From Algoriphagus sp. AGSA1 (GTDB taxonomy: Bacteria; Bacteroidota; Bacteroidia; Cytophagales; Cyclobacteriaceae): DNA of 42,251 nucleotides. Under the pieces are notes generated by a model, which did not search any database, was not told where the DNA came from, and saw only the letters and a list, made by a program, of their open reading frames with translations. Below are positions 1-8,195 of this stretch, one piece after another (position 1 is the first letter of the stretch; each line of letters starts with the position of its first letter). The position numbers and the translations under genes were made by a program. The stretch is taken from assembly GCF_021390545.1 (NCBI RefSeq), contig NZ_JAJUWR010000041.1, forward strand, positions 1 to 42,251, written 5' to 3'.

Positions 1-70
1 TGCAAACGCTCCACTGGCGCTTGTGCACATCAATACCAATGAATAACTTAGGAGAAACTTCGGTGTCCAT
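1..70 (-). CDS. IS110-family transposase, N-terminal fragment cut by the window edge
   Basis: Reading leftward from an ATG at 70, the first 23 codons give a peptide containing FIGIDVHKRQWSV. The GIDVHK..W motif is the N-terminal signature of IS110-type DEDD (RuvC-like) transposases, whose first catalytic Asp lies in it. The rest of the gene lies beyond the left edge. IS110-subgroup elements carry a long non-coding end upstream of the transposase that encodes a guide (bridge) RNA; the DNA at 71-240 is in the matching place. I see no reason to think the start is wrong: the motif begins 10 residues in, as usual for the family. Only about 7% of the protein is visible, so intactness cannot be judged. 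Confidence 0.7.
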   Translation of the reverse strand, partial: MDTEVSPKLFIGIDVHKRQWSVC

Positions 71-240
71 GATATATTCTTTTTGGTTCTGTCCTTAAAA
101 CGAACCAGATTATATCATGGGAACTATAAGCAATAGCGGGTTTGGTGCTAAATTGAAACGAAATGAATATTAATAAAGGTAAGTGTTTAACCGAAAAGTT
201 AGTGGTTTTTAATCCGCTACTGCTCATACACTAGACCGTG
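71..240 (-). ncRNA. Structured leader of the IS110 element, candidate bridge-RNA region
   Basis: This 170-base non-coding stretch lies directly upstream (minus strand) of the IS110 transposase start. It contains a nested stem: ATGATATA at 69-76 pairs with TATATCAT at 111-118, and inside it GGTTC at 85-89 pairs with GAACC at 102-106. The inner stem frames a 12-base loop at 90-101. IS110-subgroup elements encode a roughly 150-180 nt bridge RNA in this position. The size and location fit, but I cannot define the target- and donor-binding loops or the element end. The element seems to stop where the group II intron begins near 241. The stem is seen; the function is inferred. Confidence 0.35.
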
Positions 241-957
241 GTGTGTCTTGAATCTTACCTTTCCTTATAGGGGAATCGTGATGAATGCTGTAAACTTACA
301 TGGAAGACATTGTTCGCAAGTGCAATGAGTTGGCCTTCCGCCTACGACTGTCAAGAGTAGTTGGCAAACCGCATCATGCTGCATTGATGGAAACATTCTT
401 TGTGGTGAACGATGATGTTAAAAACGGGGACAAAGATTCCCGAAGGTGAGCATGATGGAGCTGAATAAATTGAACCTACTATTAAGCCTCGAAAGCGCAA
501 ATTGTGATGTCGAAAGCAGTCTCTCACGTTTAGGCTGTGAAACAAGTGTAATGGACGACTTGATTACTGATTACACGGCATCCGGGGTAAAGTGGGCAGG
601 AACATCATGTAGGGTAGTTTATGGAACAAGAGAAGTCATTGCCGTTTTGTTAACCTTCACAGGGACGCAAACATCAGGTATCAATGAGGCAATGGTGGCG
701 GACTAAACCGTAGTAGTATTGAAGCTCCTGTAATGGGAGTGGAGCGAAGGGTTTAGCTTGTCCGGTGTTCCTAGTGAAAGACAACCAGCGATGGGAGGAT
801 CAGTACAAGGAATACAAAGTCCCGATCAGGCCGAAAGGCGTGAGGATACAAATTGTGGAAAGCCATAAGGGACTGGACAAGAAGAGCCGTGTGAAGGGAG
901 ACTTTCACGCACGGTTCTGTGGGAAGGCAGGGGCGAAATTCCCCCGCCTGACCCGAC
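241..957 (+). mobile_element. Group II intron ribozyme lacking its reverse transcriptase
   Basis: The segment begins with GTGTG at 241, the group II 5' consensus, and ends with a domain V/VI pair closing in CCGAC at 953-957. The 3' dinucleotide AC fits the AY rule. Domain V is a canonical 34-mer at 884-917. Around 705-760 lies a run ending in GGAGTGGAGCGAAGGG, resembling the domain III/IV junction of bacterial introns. Domain IV (about 760-880) is short and has no reverse transcriptase or maturase frame, so this is an ORF-less intron of about 717 nt. It would need a maturase in trans to move or splice well. The short reading frames at 446-706 and 765-962 lie wholly within the ribozyme and are not treated as genes. 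Confidence 0.7.
884..917 (+). ncRNA. Group II intron domain V (catalytic hairpin)
   Basis: This is a 34-nt hairpin. GAGCCGTG at 884-891 pairs with CACGGTTC at 910-917, including one G-T wobble. The AGC catalytic triad is at 885-887. An upper stem and a small loop complete the standard domain V shape. Domain VI follows at 918-957. Confidence 0.8.
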
Positions 958-1234
958 TGTGACTTGAATCGACCTTAAAAGTAAGTCGAATGCTCTGATA
1001 TGGATGGGAATACCATTGATGAATTAATAGCTAGATCCTCAAACGGTGGCTTGGAGGATTGGCCTTGAAATCGCATTACTCTGAAGTCCGGCTTATTTGA
1101 ACACTGGAAATTGGTTCAACCTTAAGTACTTTTAGTACAAAGTAATTTATTAACCTGAAGAGCCGCGTGAGGTGAGAGTCTCACGCACGGTTCTGTGGGA
1201 AGTTGAGGGCGGAAATTCCATCGCATGATCCGAT
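958..1234 (+). mobile_element. Second, collapsed group II intron remnant in tandem
   Basis: A second 34-nt domain V lies at 1160-1193 and differs from the first at only a few positions. It is followed by a domain VI-like hairpin and a CCGAT end at 1230-1234. Immediately after the first intron, TGTGACTTGAATC at 958-970 matches the 5' end of the first intron (242-254) at 12 of 13 bases, and a GAATGCT match follows at 982-988. Only about 190 nt separate the 5' end and domain V, so most of domains I-IV is gone. This looks like one intron inserted next to, or into the tail of, another, followed by decay. Confidence 0.55.
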
Positions 1235-1549
1235 TGTGCGTCATACTGAAAAAGCCAACGCTCGGTGAAGGTCTTTCCCAATCGGCGACAAGACAATGAA
1301 CATTTACACTATGATATAGTGAACTTTTACTATCTTCGACACCGAATAAATAAAACTTAGGTTATAAATGAATCGAATTAAAGGACAAAGGAATTTCGCA
1401 GACTTGGCTCAGCCAAACAAACAGGGAAAAGCTACAACACGATTAACGAATATGCTCGTAACGTGAGACAACCGAGTTTTGAAGACTTGTACAGCTTGCG
1501 GAAATCCTAAAGTTGAAATCAAAGATTTATTAACAGAAAGACAAAAATA
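1235..1549. other. Non-coding upstream region of the restriction-modification gene
   Basis: There is no convincing gene here. A plus-strand frame at 1382-1510 reads about 42 residues ending in FEDLYSLRKS and stop, but it has no start codon and I do not recognise it; it may be the tail of a decayed gene cut off by the intron array. A second frame with an ATG at 1369 reads 32 residues. The last 40 bases before the methylase ATG are A-rich (ACAGAAAGACAAAAATA), a common leader type in Bacteroidota, which rarely use strong Shine-Dalgarno sites. Confidence 0.4.
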
Positions 1550-4204
1550 ATGGCACAATCAATAGAGCCGAATATTGCAGATTTAGCGAACGGATGGCTA
1601 AAAAAGTATAAACTGCCTTACAAATTAGAACAGGAATCAGTTAATGCAGAAATTGATAAAGCCCTTTTTGATTACTACACCAAGAATGGTGGAGCAGGTG
1701 CAAATCGACCAGATGCCAAAATATTACTTCAAGACAAAAATTTGGACTTCTTCCCTGTTCTTATTGAGTATAAAGGCTATAAAGACAAACTCGTAAAACT
1801 TGACAAAGACGGACAAGTTGAAAACAGAACTTCTAAAAATGAATCTCACTTTAAAAACATCAACTCTTTTGCTGTAAACGGTGCTGTTCATTACGCAAAT
1901 GCCTTGCTTCATCATACAAGCTACACTGATATTGTTGCTATCGGAATGACAGGTCACAAAGATGAAACAGGCAAAATTCATCACGAAATAGGCGTTTACT
2001 ATGTTTCAAAAAGCAATTTAGGAGCAGGTCAGAAAATTGGCGACTACACTGACTTTTCATTTTTAGCATCTAAGAATTTTGACGCATTTATTGAGTCAAT
2101 AAAAACGCTTCAACTTTCACAGGAAGAACTAGAAAAGCTAAAAGAGCAACGAGAAAGAGAAATTGACCAAAGCCTTGTAAAACTCAACAACGACATTTAC
2201 CAGAACGAAAAAGGCTTAGGAGAAAATGACCGTGTTTATCTGGTTGCTGCATCAATTATTGCAACGCTTGGTATTCCAGGAAAAGTTACACCGCTTGAAA
2301 AATCTGACTTAAAATCATCAACTGAGAAAGGATATAGAGATGGTGATTTAATGATTAAAAAAATAGAATCATTTTTAAGTCATAAAGAACTACCAGACGA
2401 AAAGAGAAACCTCATTGTCAGAACCCTTTCTAACACTCTTTTAACTGAGAACATCAACAAAGTTCAAGACGGGGAAAGCCAACTTAAAAGAGTGTTTGCC
2501 AAAATTGTAGATGATTTAGGTATTTACTACAAAATTGGATTGACTACCGATTTCACAGGTAAACTATTTAATGAAATGTACGGTTGGTTGGGCTTTTCGC
2601 AAGATAAGTTAAATGACGTTGTACTTACGCCTTCTTATGTTGCTTCCTTATTAGTCAAATTGGCAAGAGTGAACAAAGATTCCTACGTGTGGGATTTTGC
2701 CACAGGTTCAGCAGGTTTGTTAGTTGCGGCAATGAACGAAATGCTAATTGATGCTAAAAACACTATCAAATCGCCAGACGAACTCGCAGAAAAGGAAGTT
2801 CAAATAAAAGCCGAACAATTACTTGGTTTAGAGTTGCTTTCTAGTGTTTATATGTTGGCAATCCTCAATATGATTTTGATGGGTGACGGAAGTTCTAACA
2901 TTTTAAATACAGATTCAATAAAAGATTTTGACGGTAAATATGGTTTTGGAAGAACAGATAAAAAATTCCCTGCGGATGCTTTTATATTAAATCCGCCCTA
3001 TTCTGCTCCAGGTAACGGAATGAACTTTGTCGAAAAAGCCTTAGATATGATGAACAAAGGCTACGCTGCAATCATTATTCAAAACTCATCAGGTTCAGGA
3101 AAAGCCGTTGCATATAATAAAAGAATTTTATCCAAACACACGCTTTTGGCAAGTATCAAAATGCCAGTCGACATTTTCATTGGCAAATCCAGTGTGAACA
3201 CCAACATTTATGTTTTCAAGGTTAATGAAAAACATCATAAAGATGATATAGTAAAGTTCATTGACTTTACAAATGATGGATACACACGTGCCAATAGAAG
3301 AAAAGCAAGTAACAACTTAAAAGATACTGACCAAGCAAAAGAGCGTTATCAAGAAGTTGTTGACATAGTTCGTTTTGGAAAAAGTAAGCTTAACATTTTT
3401 ACAGAAAGGGAATACTACGAAGGAAATATTGACCCAAATAATGGAGCGGATTGGAATCAGTCTGCCCCAATCGACAGTAAACCTAATTTGGAAGATTTCA
3501 GAAGGACAATAAGTAATTATATTTCTTGGGAATTGAGTTCTCTTCTCAAAAATCAAATTTTAGGAAAACTGTTAAACACAGATAAAGCTGCGAATACAGA
3601 ATCAGTCTTATTATCTAGCAATATAACTGATTACGAATTAACTAAAGAAGAAACGCAAGCGTTAGAAAATTTTGACAATCTCAAGTGGAATATATTCAAC
3701 CTTGAAAAACTTTTTGGAAAATCAACACGTGGTAAACGCTTGAAGAGTGCTGATAGATTGCCAGGAGATTTACCTTTTATTACAGCGGGCGAAACAGATG
3801 AAGGGTTCTCTGCATACATTGGAAATAAAGTCGAAATTTTTCCTGCTAATACTACAACTATTGATATGTTTGGTTCAGCCAAATATAGAAACTTTAAATA
3901 TGGTGGTGATGACCATATTGCGGTTATTCATGCGAACAAAATTCCAAAAAATGCATCCGTTTTTGTAACTGCTTCAATCCACAAATCATCATACAACGGA
4001 CAATTTAACTACGGTAGAAATTTTTATACAAAGGACGCTGACGCATTAAATATTTCGTTACCAGTAAAAGACAACAAGCCTGACTATAAAAGTATGGAGA
4101 CAATTATTTCTGCCATACATAAATTGGTTATCAAAGACGTAGTTCTTTACATAGAAGGAAAAAAGAAAGAATTAACTAAATTGCTTGAAAATACCAACGC
4201 TTAA
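1550..4204 (+). CDS. Single-chain restriction-modification enzyme (nuclease + N6-adenine methylase + specificity domain)
   Basis: 884 residues that appear to combine the three parts of a restriction system. Residues about 30-160 carry a PD-(D/E)xK-like pattern, RPD at 53-55 and EYK at 73-75, as in nuclease domains. Residues about 330-650 form an N6_Mtase-type methylase with motif I DFATGSAGLL near 380 and the catalytic NPPY near 481. Residues about 680-870 resemble one type I S-like target-recognition domain. This order matches type IIG enzymes, which cut outside their site and methylate adenine with one polypeptide. The gene is AT-rich relative to the Sus genes and stands alone, with no separate R or S gene beside it. 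It could instead be a BREX/Dnd-like orphan methylase, but the N-terminal ExK motif argues for a nuclease. Confidence 0.8.
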   Translation: MAQSIEPNIADLANGWLKKYKLPYKLEQESVNAEIDKALFDYYTKNGGAGANRPDAKILLQDKNLDFFPVLIEYKGYKDKLVKLDKDGQVENRTSKNESHFKNINSFAVNGAVHYANALLHHTSYTDIVAIGMTGHKDETGKIHHEIGVYYVSKSNLGAGQKIGDYTDFSFLASKNFDAFIESIKTLQLSQEELEKLKEQREREIDQSLVKLNNDIYQNEKGLGENDRVYLVAASIIATLGIPGKVTPLEKSDLKSSTEKGYRDGDLMIKKIESFLSHKELPDEKRNLIVRTLSNTLLTENINKVQDGESQLKRVFAKIVDDLGIYYKIGLTTDFTGKLFNEMYGWLGFSQDKLNDVVLTPSYVASLLVKLARVNKDSYVWDFATGSAGLLVAAMNEMLIDAKNTIKSPDELAEKEVQIKAEQLLGLELLSSVYMLAILNMILMGDGSSNILNTDSIKDFDGKYGFGRTDKKFPADAFILNPPYSAPGNGMNFVEKALDMMNKGYAAIIIQNSSGSGKAVAYNKRILSKHTLLASIKMPVDIFIGKSSVNTNIYVFKVNEKHHKDDIVKFIDFTNDGYTRANRRKASNNLKDTDQAKERYQEVVDIVRFGKSKLNIFTEREYYEGNIDPNNGADWNQSAPIDSKPNLEDFRRTISNYISWELSSLLKNQILGKLLNTDKAANTESVLLSSNITDYELTKEETQALENFDNLKWNIFNLEKLFGKSTRGKRLKSADRLPGDLPFITAGETDEGFSAYIGNKVEIFPANTTTIDMFGSAKYRNFKYGGDDHIAVIHANKIPKNASVFVTASIHKSSYNGQFNYGRNFYTKDADALNISLPVKDNKPDYKSMETIISAIHKLVIKDVVLYIEGKKKELTKLLENTNA

Positions 4205-4332
4205 AGCTATACACATTAGCAATTAGTGTCAGAAACTATACCTACGAGACATTTCTAATCCTTGACGAGCCTGAGTTATATTAGCTTTTTCATCCCGGAA
4301 ACCCTTCTTATAAAGGTTCCAGGTATGAATAA

Positions 4333-4424
4333 TTTAAAGACAATCTTGGGTATTATCTAAAAGAACTGGAAAAGAAAGAACTAAGCAGAGCTGTTCTATG
4401 GGAAGAAGAGTATGCGGATAAGTC
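4333..4424 (+). pseudogene. Possible IS21-type transposase (IstA) fragment
   Basis: A plus-strand frame without a start reads FKDNLGYYLKELEKKELSRA, then LWEEEYADKSQSF. The YL.EL.....R.LWEEY pattern followed by SQF resembles the N-terminal region of IS21 IstA proteins. It breaks off exactly where the nuclease-gene fragment begins at 4425. With about 30 residues and no catalytic domain it can only be a relic, and the assignment rests on one motif. Confidence 0.35.
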
Positions 4425-4634
4425 TCAATCATTCCACAGCCCTTTTCCATTCACTCTGGCTTTTTCTTGAACCTTCGTAAAATCCTCAACATATCTAACA
4501 TTAGGTGGATAAGTCGCTAACCTTGCCAGCCCCATTTCCAGCAGATGTGCATTCAAGAAAGTACTGTCTTCCAGATACACGTATGCCAGAGTCCTGCCAT
4601 ATCGATCGTACTTCTGCACGTCATATTCAAGCTA
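4425..4634 (-). pseudogene. Thermonuclease (SNase) gene, 3' fragment, copy 1
   Basis: The minus strand reads LEYDVQKYDRYGRTLAYVYL through a normal SNase C-terminus ending ARVNGKGLWND and stop. It equals residues about 90 to the end of the complete-looking copy at 9142-9591, with near-identical DNA over about 150 bases. The N-terminal half, with the signal peptide and the first catalytic Arg/Glu, is missing; homology starts abruptly near 4634. The second catalytic Arg (YGRTLAYVYL) is retained. It is not expressible as a working nuclease. Together with copies 2 and 3 it brackets the accessory genes at 5.6-9.1 kb. Confidence 0.8.
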
Positions 4635-5066
4635 GATCAGAATTCAGGGTTGGCCATCAAAGCGCTCGGCGTTGATTCCATGAACATACTGATTAAAGGA
4701 ATGCTGGATAATCATAGACTCACCTATATCATCCATAGTTACTTTTATGTGCCGGATAGCTTCATGATGGACGAGAAGATCGTCTGTTGGATATTCTGGA
4801 GTATGACCCCTCTGATCAATGGTTTTAACTCTTTAGCGAAAAATTTCGATAACCAAAAAACCTGATCTGATAATTCAGATGAAACAATCTATATTCAATC
4901 ACGGATAGGGAAAAGAAATCAATCCAATCACTCGCATCACAGATCTGAAGCCTACAACCTGCTTTCTATATTCGTCCGAAAAAAGGCACAGACAGGTGCA
5001 GATAATTCCTCTGACGGACTGAAAAACACAGCAAATTCTCACAATTTCTTTTCATTCCTACAAAAA

Positions 5067-5084
5067 ATACCCTGTACAGGGTAT
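5067..5084. promoter_or_regulatory. Perfect 18-bp palindrome, possible operator or hairpin
   Basis: ATACCCTGTACAGGGTAT is fully self-complementary. It lies about 510 bases upstream of the NA37-like gene in otherwise gene-free DNA. It could be a dimeric repressor site or a DNA hairpin, and nothing else fixes its role. Confidence 0.3.
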
Positions 5085-5350
5085 GTGCTGGTATCATATT
5101 ATTCTTTTTATTGCAGAAGTCTTTTAGTTACTGAAAGCTATCAGTTACCGCTGCCAAGCGCCTCCTCTTCAAGGAGAGCTTGTCCCGTATGAGCAAAACG
5201 ATATCGGGATGAATGGGAGAAGGTAGCCTCACCAACTTTTATCACACCCATCCGGGCTTAAATCCGGAAACAAATCGGTCACCCATTTTAATCTGGATGA
5301 AAAAGGTACTATCAGTCTTCTTCCTACTTGCTGTAGCCCAGTGGATATTT

Positions 5351-5384
5351 CGGTCTGACCATGCCAGTCATTTCGGTCAAACCG
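5351..5384. repeat. Inverted repeat
   Basis: CGGTCTGACC at 5351-5360 is mirrored by GGTCAAACCG at 5375-5384, 9 of 10 positions pairing across a 14-base spacer. It lies inside the short signal-peptide-like frame and upstream of the NA37-like module. Function is unknown; it may be a mobile-element scar. Confidence 0.35.
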
Positions 5385-5594
5385 TGCCGCTATTCCAAAA
5401 CTGGCCAGGCATTAGATCTGGCAGCACCCGCCTGCTTAGAATATAAACCTTTCTATGCAGAAGCGGGAGAATCAAAACATATATTGCGAATAATTGATAG
5501 AAAGAGTTGTGATTAATTAATAAACTTCGAAAGTATGAAGAATAAATAACCTCTAAAGGACATAAACAGTCTCTCTCCTAAACTAAAAAAAAAT

Positions 5595-6623
5595 ATGGTA
5601 AATGTTAAGAAGTTTGTTATTCATGAAATTGAAAAAGAAAAGAATGTAAATGAAGGATTTGGCCAATTTTCCACTTCTTTGAATGATGTCAATGATAATA
5701 TCATCGATTTAATTACTAAACTTGACAAGGGGTTTACTAAGGATGAAAGGGTGGTTAGAACAGAGTTTGAGGATAAGTACTCTTTCGTTTTTCAAGACGA
5801 GTTGAAAAATTATATTGACAATCAGTCTGATAAAGTATTCTTTTCTTTCACTAAGAATTCCTTGACAGAGATGGTTAAAATCATTCAAAATATTCCCTTT
5901 GCAACTGGCGGTTATTTTGTTTATTCAGTATATAAAGTAAATAATAAAACCTATATAGGTGTTTTTATAGTAAGAGATTCGGAGGGGGTTATTTTTAATA
6001 AAGGAGTTAAAGGTAGGTATACTGTTAATACAACAATGGTTATTAATATCGAGAAACTTGCAATGGCTTGTAGAATATTGATAGATGGTGTTGTTAAGGG
6101 GGAAGATCGTTATTTACATTTAACTCAGCCTCGGAAAGGTACTGTTTCTGACTACTTTTCAGAAACGTGGATTGGCTCTAAGCTTGTTGAAAAAAGTATT
6201 TCAGATACAAATTCTTTTTTAGAGTTAATTAAAAAAGTAGATTTACCTATAGATCCTGAAACCAGAAAAATCTATAACATTGATTCTTTTCGTGAGGATA
6301 TGCTAAAATACATAGAAGGAAATGGAGGTGTGATTAGACTTACTGATATTGGTATGAGGTTTTGGGAAAATGATGAATATTTAATCGATATAGTAGAAGA
6401 TTATAATTTTAATATCAGCAACGAATTTAAAGCTTCTAGCAGTATAAAATTTTTACGAAAATACGAAGTGTCTTATGGAAAAATTAAAGTTTCATTTTCC
6501 GTTGGGGATATCAATTCGGGTCATATTAGTATTGAAGATGATGATAAGATTATTATCGAATCAAAACAATTGCGAAGCAAATTTGATAAATTAAATTTAC
6601 TGGATTCAGATGAGAATATATGA
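5595..6623 (+). CDS. NdpA/YejK-like (NA37) nucleoid-associated protein
   Basis: 342 residues resembling the 37-kDa nucleoid-associated protein family (YejK/NdpA). Seen: an N-terminal start of the form VNVKKFVIHEIEK, then IPFATGGYFVYSVYK at about 100-114, where YejK has YPFADGGFVLFCHY, then a VINIEKLAMACRI strand at 149-161, where YejK has the LDINHADIVARI region. DRYLHLTQPRKGTVSDYFSE at 171-190 matches [20 protein letters not shown]. YejK binds DNA in E. coli with little known function. The ATG at 5595 is preceded by an A-rich leader. The gene is very AT-rich and overlaps the next gene by 14 bases, so the two are likely translated together. Position in an island with restriction genes suggests defence or element maintenance; that is inference. 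Confidence 0.7.
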   Translation: MVNVKKFVIHEIEKEKNVNEGFGQFSTSLNDVNDNIIDLITKLDKGFTKDERVVRTEFEDKYSFVFQDELKNYIDNQSDKVFFSFTKNSLTEMVKIIQNIPFATGGYFVYSVYKVNNKTYIGVFIVRDSEGVIFNKGVKGRYTVNTTMVINIEKLAMACRILIDGVVKGEDRYLHLTQPRKGTVSDYFSETWIGSKLVEKSISDTNSFLELIKKVDLPIDPETRKIYNIDSFREDMLKYIEGNGGVIRLTDIGMRFWENDEYLIDIVEDYNFNISNEFKASSSIKFLRKYEVSYGKIKVSFSVGDINSGHISIEDDDKIIIESKQLRSKFDKLNLLDSDENI

Positions 6624-7842
6624 AGAATTAATTAATCAGCTGCTTAATACAGATAGTTTTAGCTATGATTTTGATAATGAGACTATTACATTTGTTCTTA
6701 AACCTAACTTTGAGGGCCTAGAATTAGAGGAATCAAATAATCAATTTTTATTATCTAAAAGTGATCTCCCATTTCAAGTTTATTTCTCTCGTAAGGAATA
6801 CTCTGAAAAAGTTGGTTATAGAGATTTTAAAAGTGATTTATATGTTATTGAAGGCGGGAAGTTACTGTTTCAATTAGTTGATGGCTTGGTGTCGGTGTTT
6901 TCTTCAGGACTTTCAAAGAAAGATATTGAACAATTGAAATTATACTTCCAATTTTTGGATTGTTTCACTACTGAGTATAATAAGCATGGTGATTTAATTG
7001 ACTATATTGACATATCTAAAAGAGAGATTGTATTAATTTCTAATGGATTAAATCGTGTATTTAAATTAAAGTTTCAAGATAAGGGTGAGCTAAATTTGAA
7101 TGAACCTTTACGATACGAACTAGTAGATTTTGAGAAGTTTAAAATAGAACTTGAAAATAATGGCAAGAATTTCAAGGTATTCCTAAAAAAATCAATAATT
7201 GACTATGTGTCAAAGAATAGTGATTCTTCCTTTATAGATGTTTTTATTAATTTTCACAAAATTCTATTTGAATCTAGACTTAATTTCGATGTTTATCTAA
7301 ATGAGCTTTCAATATCAAAAATTAGAGATGAATACGAAGATTATAAGAATAAGTACTTTGAAGAACAGAATACTATACTGTCTCGCTTAACTAATCAAGT
7401 TATTTCATTACCAATTTCTTTAGCCGGTGCTGCATTTGCAATATTTAGATTAAAGGAAGATTTAGCTGCAGTAATTATTATTATTTTATCTATATTTGTT
7501 CTGGGTGCATTTTTTACATCTTTTATAAGAATGTATTTTTATGATTTAAATAGGATTGCATACTTAGTTGAGAAAGATTATAGTTTTTTAACTTCTAATA
7601 GATTTTTTATTACTTATCAAGATGAACTGAGTTATTTTAAAGAATCAAAGGATTGGATAGAAAAAAGGTCTGAGCAGATTAAAATTAGATTAAGGTGTTT
7701 TTTCTATACTATCTGGTTGTTTAATGCTTTGATTCTAGGATATTCAATTGTTAATTTTTCTTCTATATTTCATATTTTTTTATTTATTATTTTTGCACTG
7801 CTAGTGATAATTTGTTTGGAAACATTAGTTTTTAGTGATTAA
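6610..7842 (+). CDS. Uncharacterised protein with soluble N-domain and four C-terminal membrane helices
   Basis: 410 residues, not assigned to any family I know. Residues 1-240 are soluble and rich in Lys, Asp and Glu, with many beta-prone segments. Residues about 240-262 form a charged helix that leads into hydrophobic helices near 264-280, 287-306, 357-377 and 382-406. The two helix pairs are separated by about 50 polar residues. The ATG lies inside the last codons of the NA37-like gene (14-base overlap), so the two products are probably made in fixed ratio. A DNA-associated sensor plus membrane effector is a layout seen in abortive-infection systems, but no catalytic motif is visible here. 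Base composition is as AT-rich as its partner and unlike the flanking genes, which points to joint transfer. Confidence 0.75.
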   Translation: MRIYEELINQLLNTDSFSYDFDNETITFVLKPNFEGLELEESNNQFLLSKSDLPFQVYFSRKEYSEKVGYRDFKSDLYVIEGGKLLFQLVDGLVSVFSSGLSKKDIEQLKLYFQFLDCFTTEYNKHGDLIDYIDISKREIVLISNGLNRVFKLKFQDKGELNLNEPLRYELVDFEKFKIELENNGKNFKVFLKKSIIDYVSKNSDSSFIDVFINFHKILFESRLNFDVYLNELSISKIRDEYEDYKNKYFEEQNTILSRLTNQVISLPISLAGAAFAIFRLKEDLAAVIIIILSIFVLGAFFTSFIRMYFYDLNRIAYLVEKDYSFLTSNRFFITYQDELSYFKESKDWIEKRSEQIKIRLRCFFYTIWLFNALILGYSIVNFSSIFHIFLFIIFALLVIICLETLVFSD

Positions 7843-7929
7843 TTTTTTGAGTTATTTGAATCTTTTAAATAGCAATATTATATGAATAGCAATAAATACT
7901 TTTGTTAATTTTTTTTTTTTTTTAATTCA
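7843..7929. other. AT-rich spacer with 15-base T run
   Basis: It joins the end of the two-gene module to the second nuclease-gene fragment. A run of 15 T lies at 7909-7923. I see no strong stem before it, so I do not call it a terminator. It may mark the right edge of the inserted AT-rich block. Confidence 0.4.
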
Positions 7930-8188
7930 TTATTTAATGTTGAAAGGCTGACCATTATATCCAATCTCTTTGGATTTATATGGAATCTTCGTAATACCCT
8001 CCACATACCTCGCATTCGGAGGATAGGTCGCCAACCTAGCCAGCCCCATTTCCAGCAGATGCGCATTCAAGAAAGTACGGTCTTCCAGATATACGCATGC
8101 CAGCGTTCTTCCATATCGGTCATATTTCTGAACATCATATTCAAGAAACACCTTTTTTCCCTTTTGCAGCTTCTTTATAAATGCATAA
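7930..8188 (-). pseudogene. Thermonuclease (SNase) gene, 3' fragment, copy 2
   Basis: The minus strand reads SYAFIKKLQKGKKVFLEYD and on through the conserved YGRTLACVYL, NAHLLEMGLARLATYPPN and a C-terminus ending GYNGQPFNIK. It corresponds to residues about 76 to the end of the SNase family, so the N-terminal half with the first Arg/Glu catalytic residues is missing. It is more diverged from copy 3 than copy 1 is. Homology begins a few bases after the stop codon of the lipoprotein gene (8196), so the lipoprotein gene sits precisely where the missing front half should be. Confidence 0.75.
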
Positions 8189-8195
8189 GAAAAGC

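Larger units (their letters stand above)
4640..5594. other. Gene-poor region with decayed coding traces
   Basis: Nearly 1 kb without a recognisable gene. A plus frame ending at 4865 contains about 70 residues of protein-like text (DSMNILIKGMLDNHRLTYII), but its start lies in the antisense of the nuclease fragment, so it is at most a 3' remnant. A second plus frame from an ATG at 5298 starts with a signal-peptide-like MKKVLSVFFLLAVAQ and stops at 5446 after 49 residues, which may be the front of a broken exported protein. Two inverted repeats are listed separately. I see no promoter I would defend. Confidence 0.4.

Noticed and set aside
446..962. Two plus-strand frames of 86 and 65 residues
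   Set aside because: Both lie entirely within the group II intron; the second runs through domain V. No family resemblance.
4545..4865. 106-residue plus-strand frame
   Set aside because: Its first third is antisense to the nuclease fragment and the rest has no family match. At most a remnant tail.
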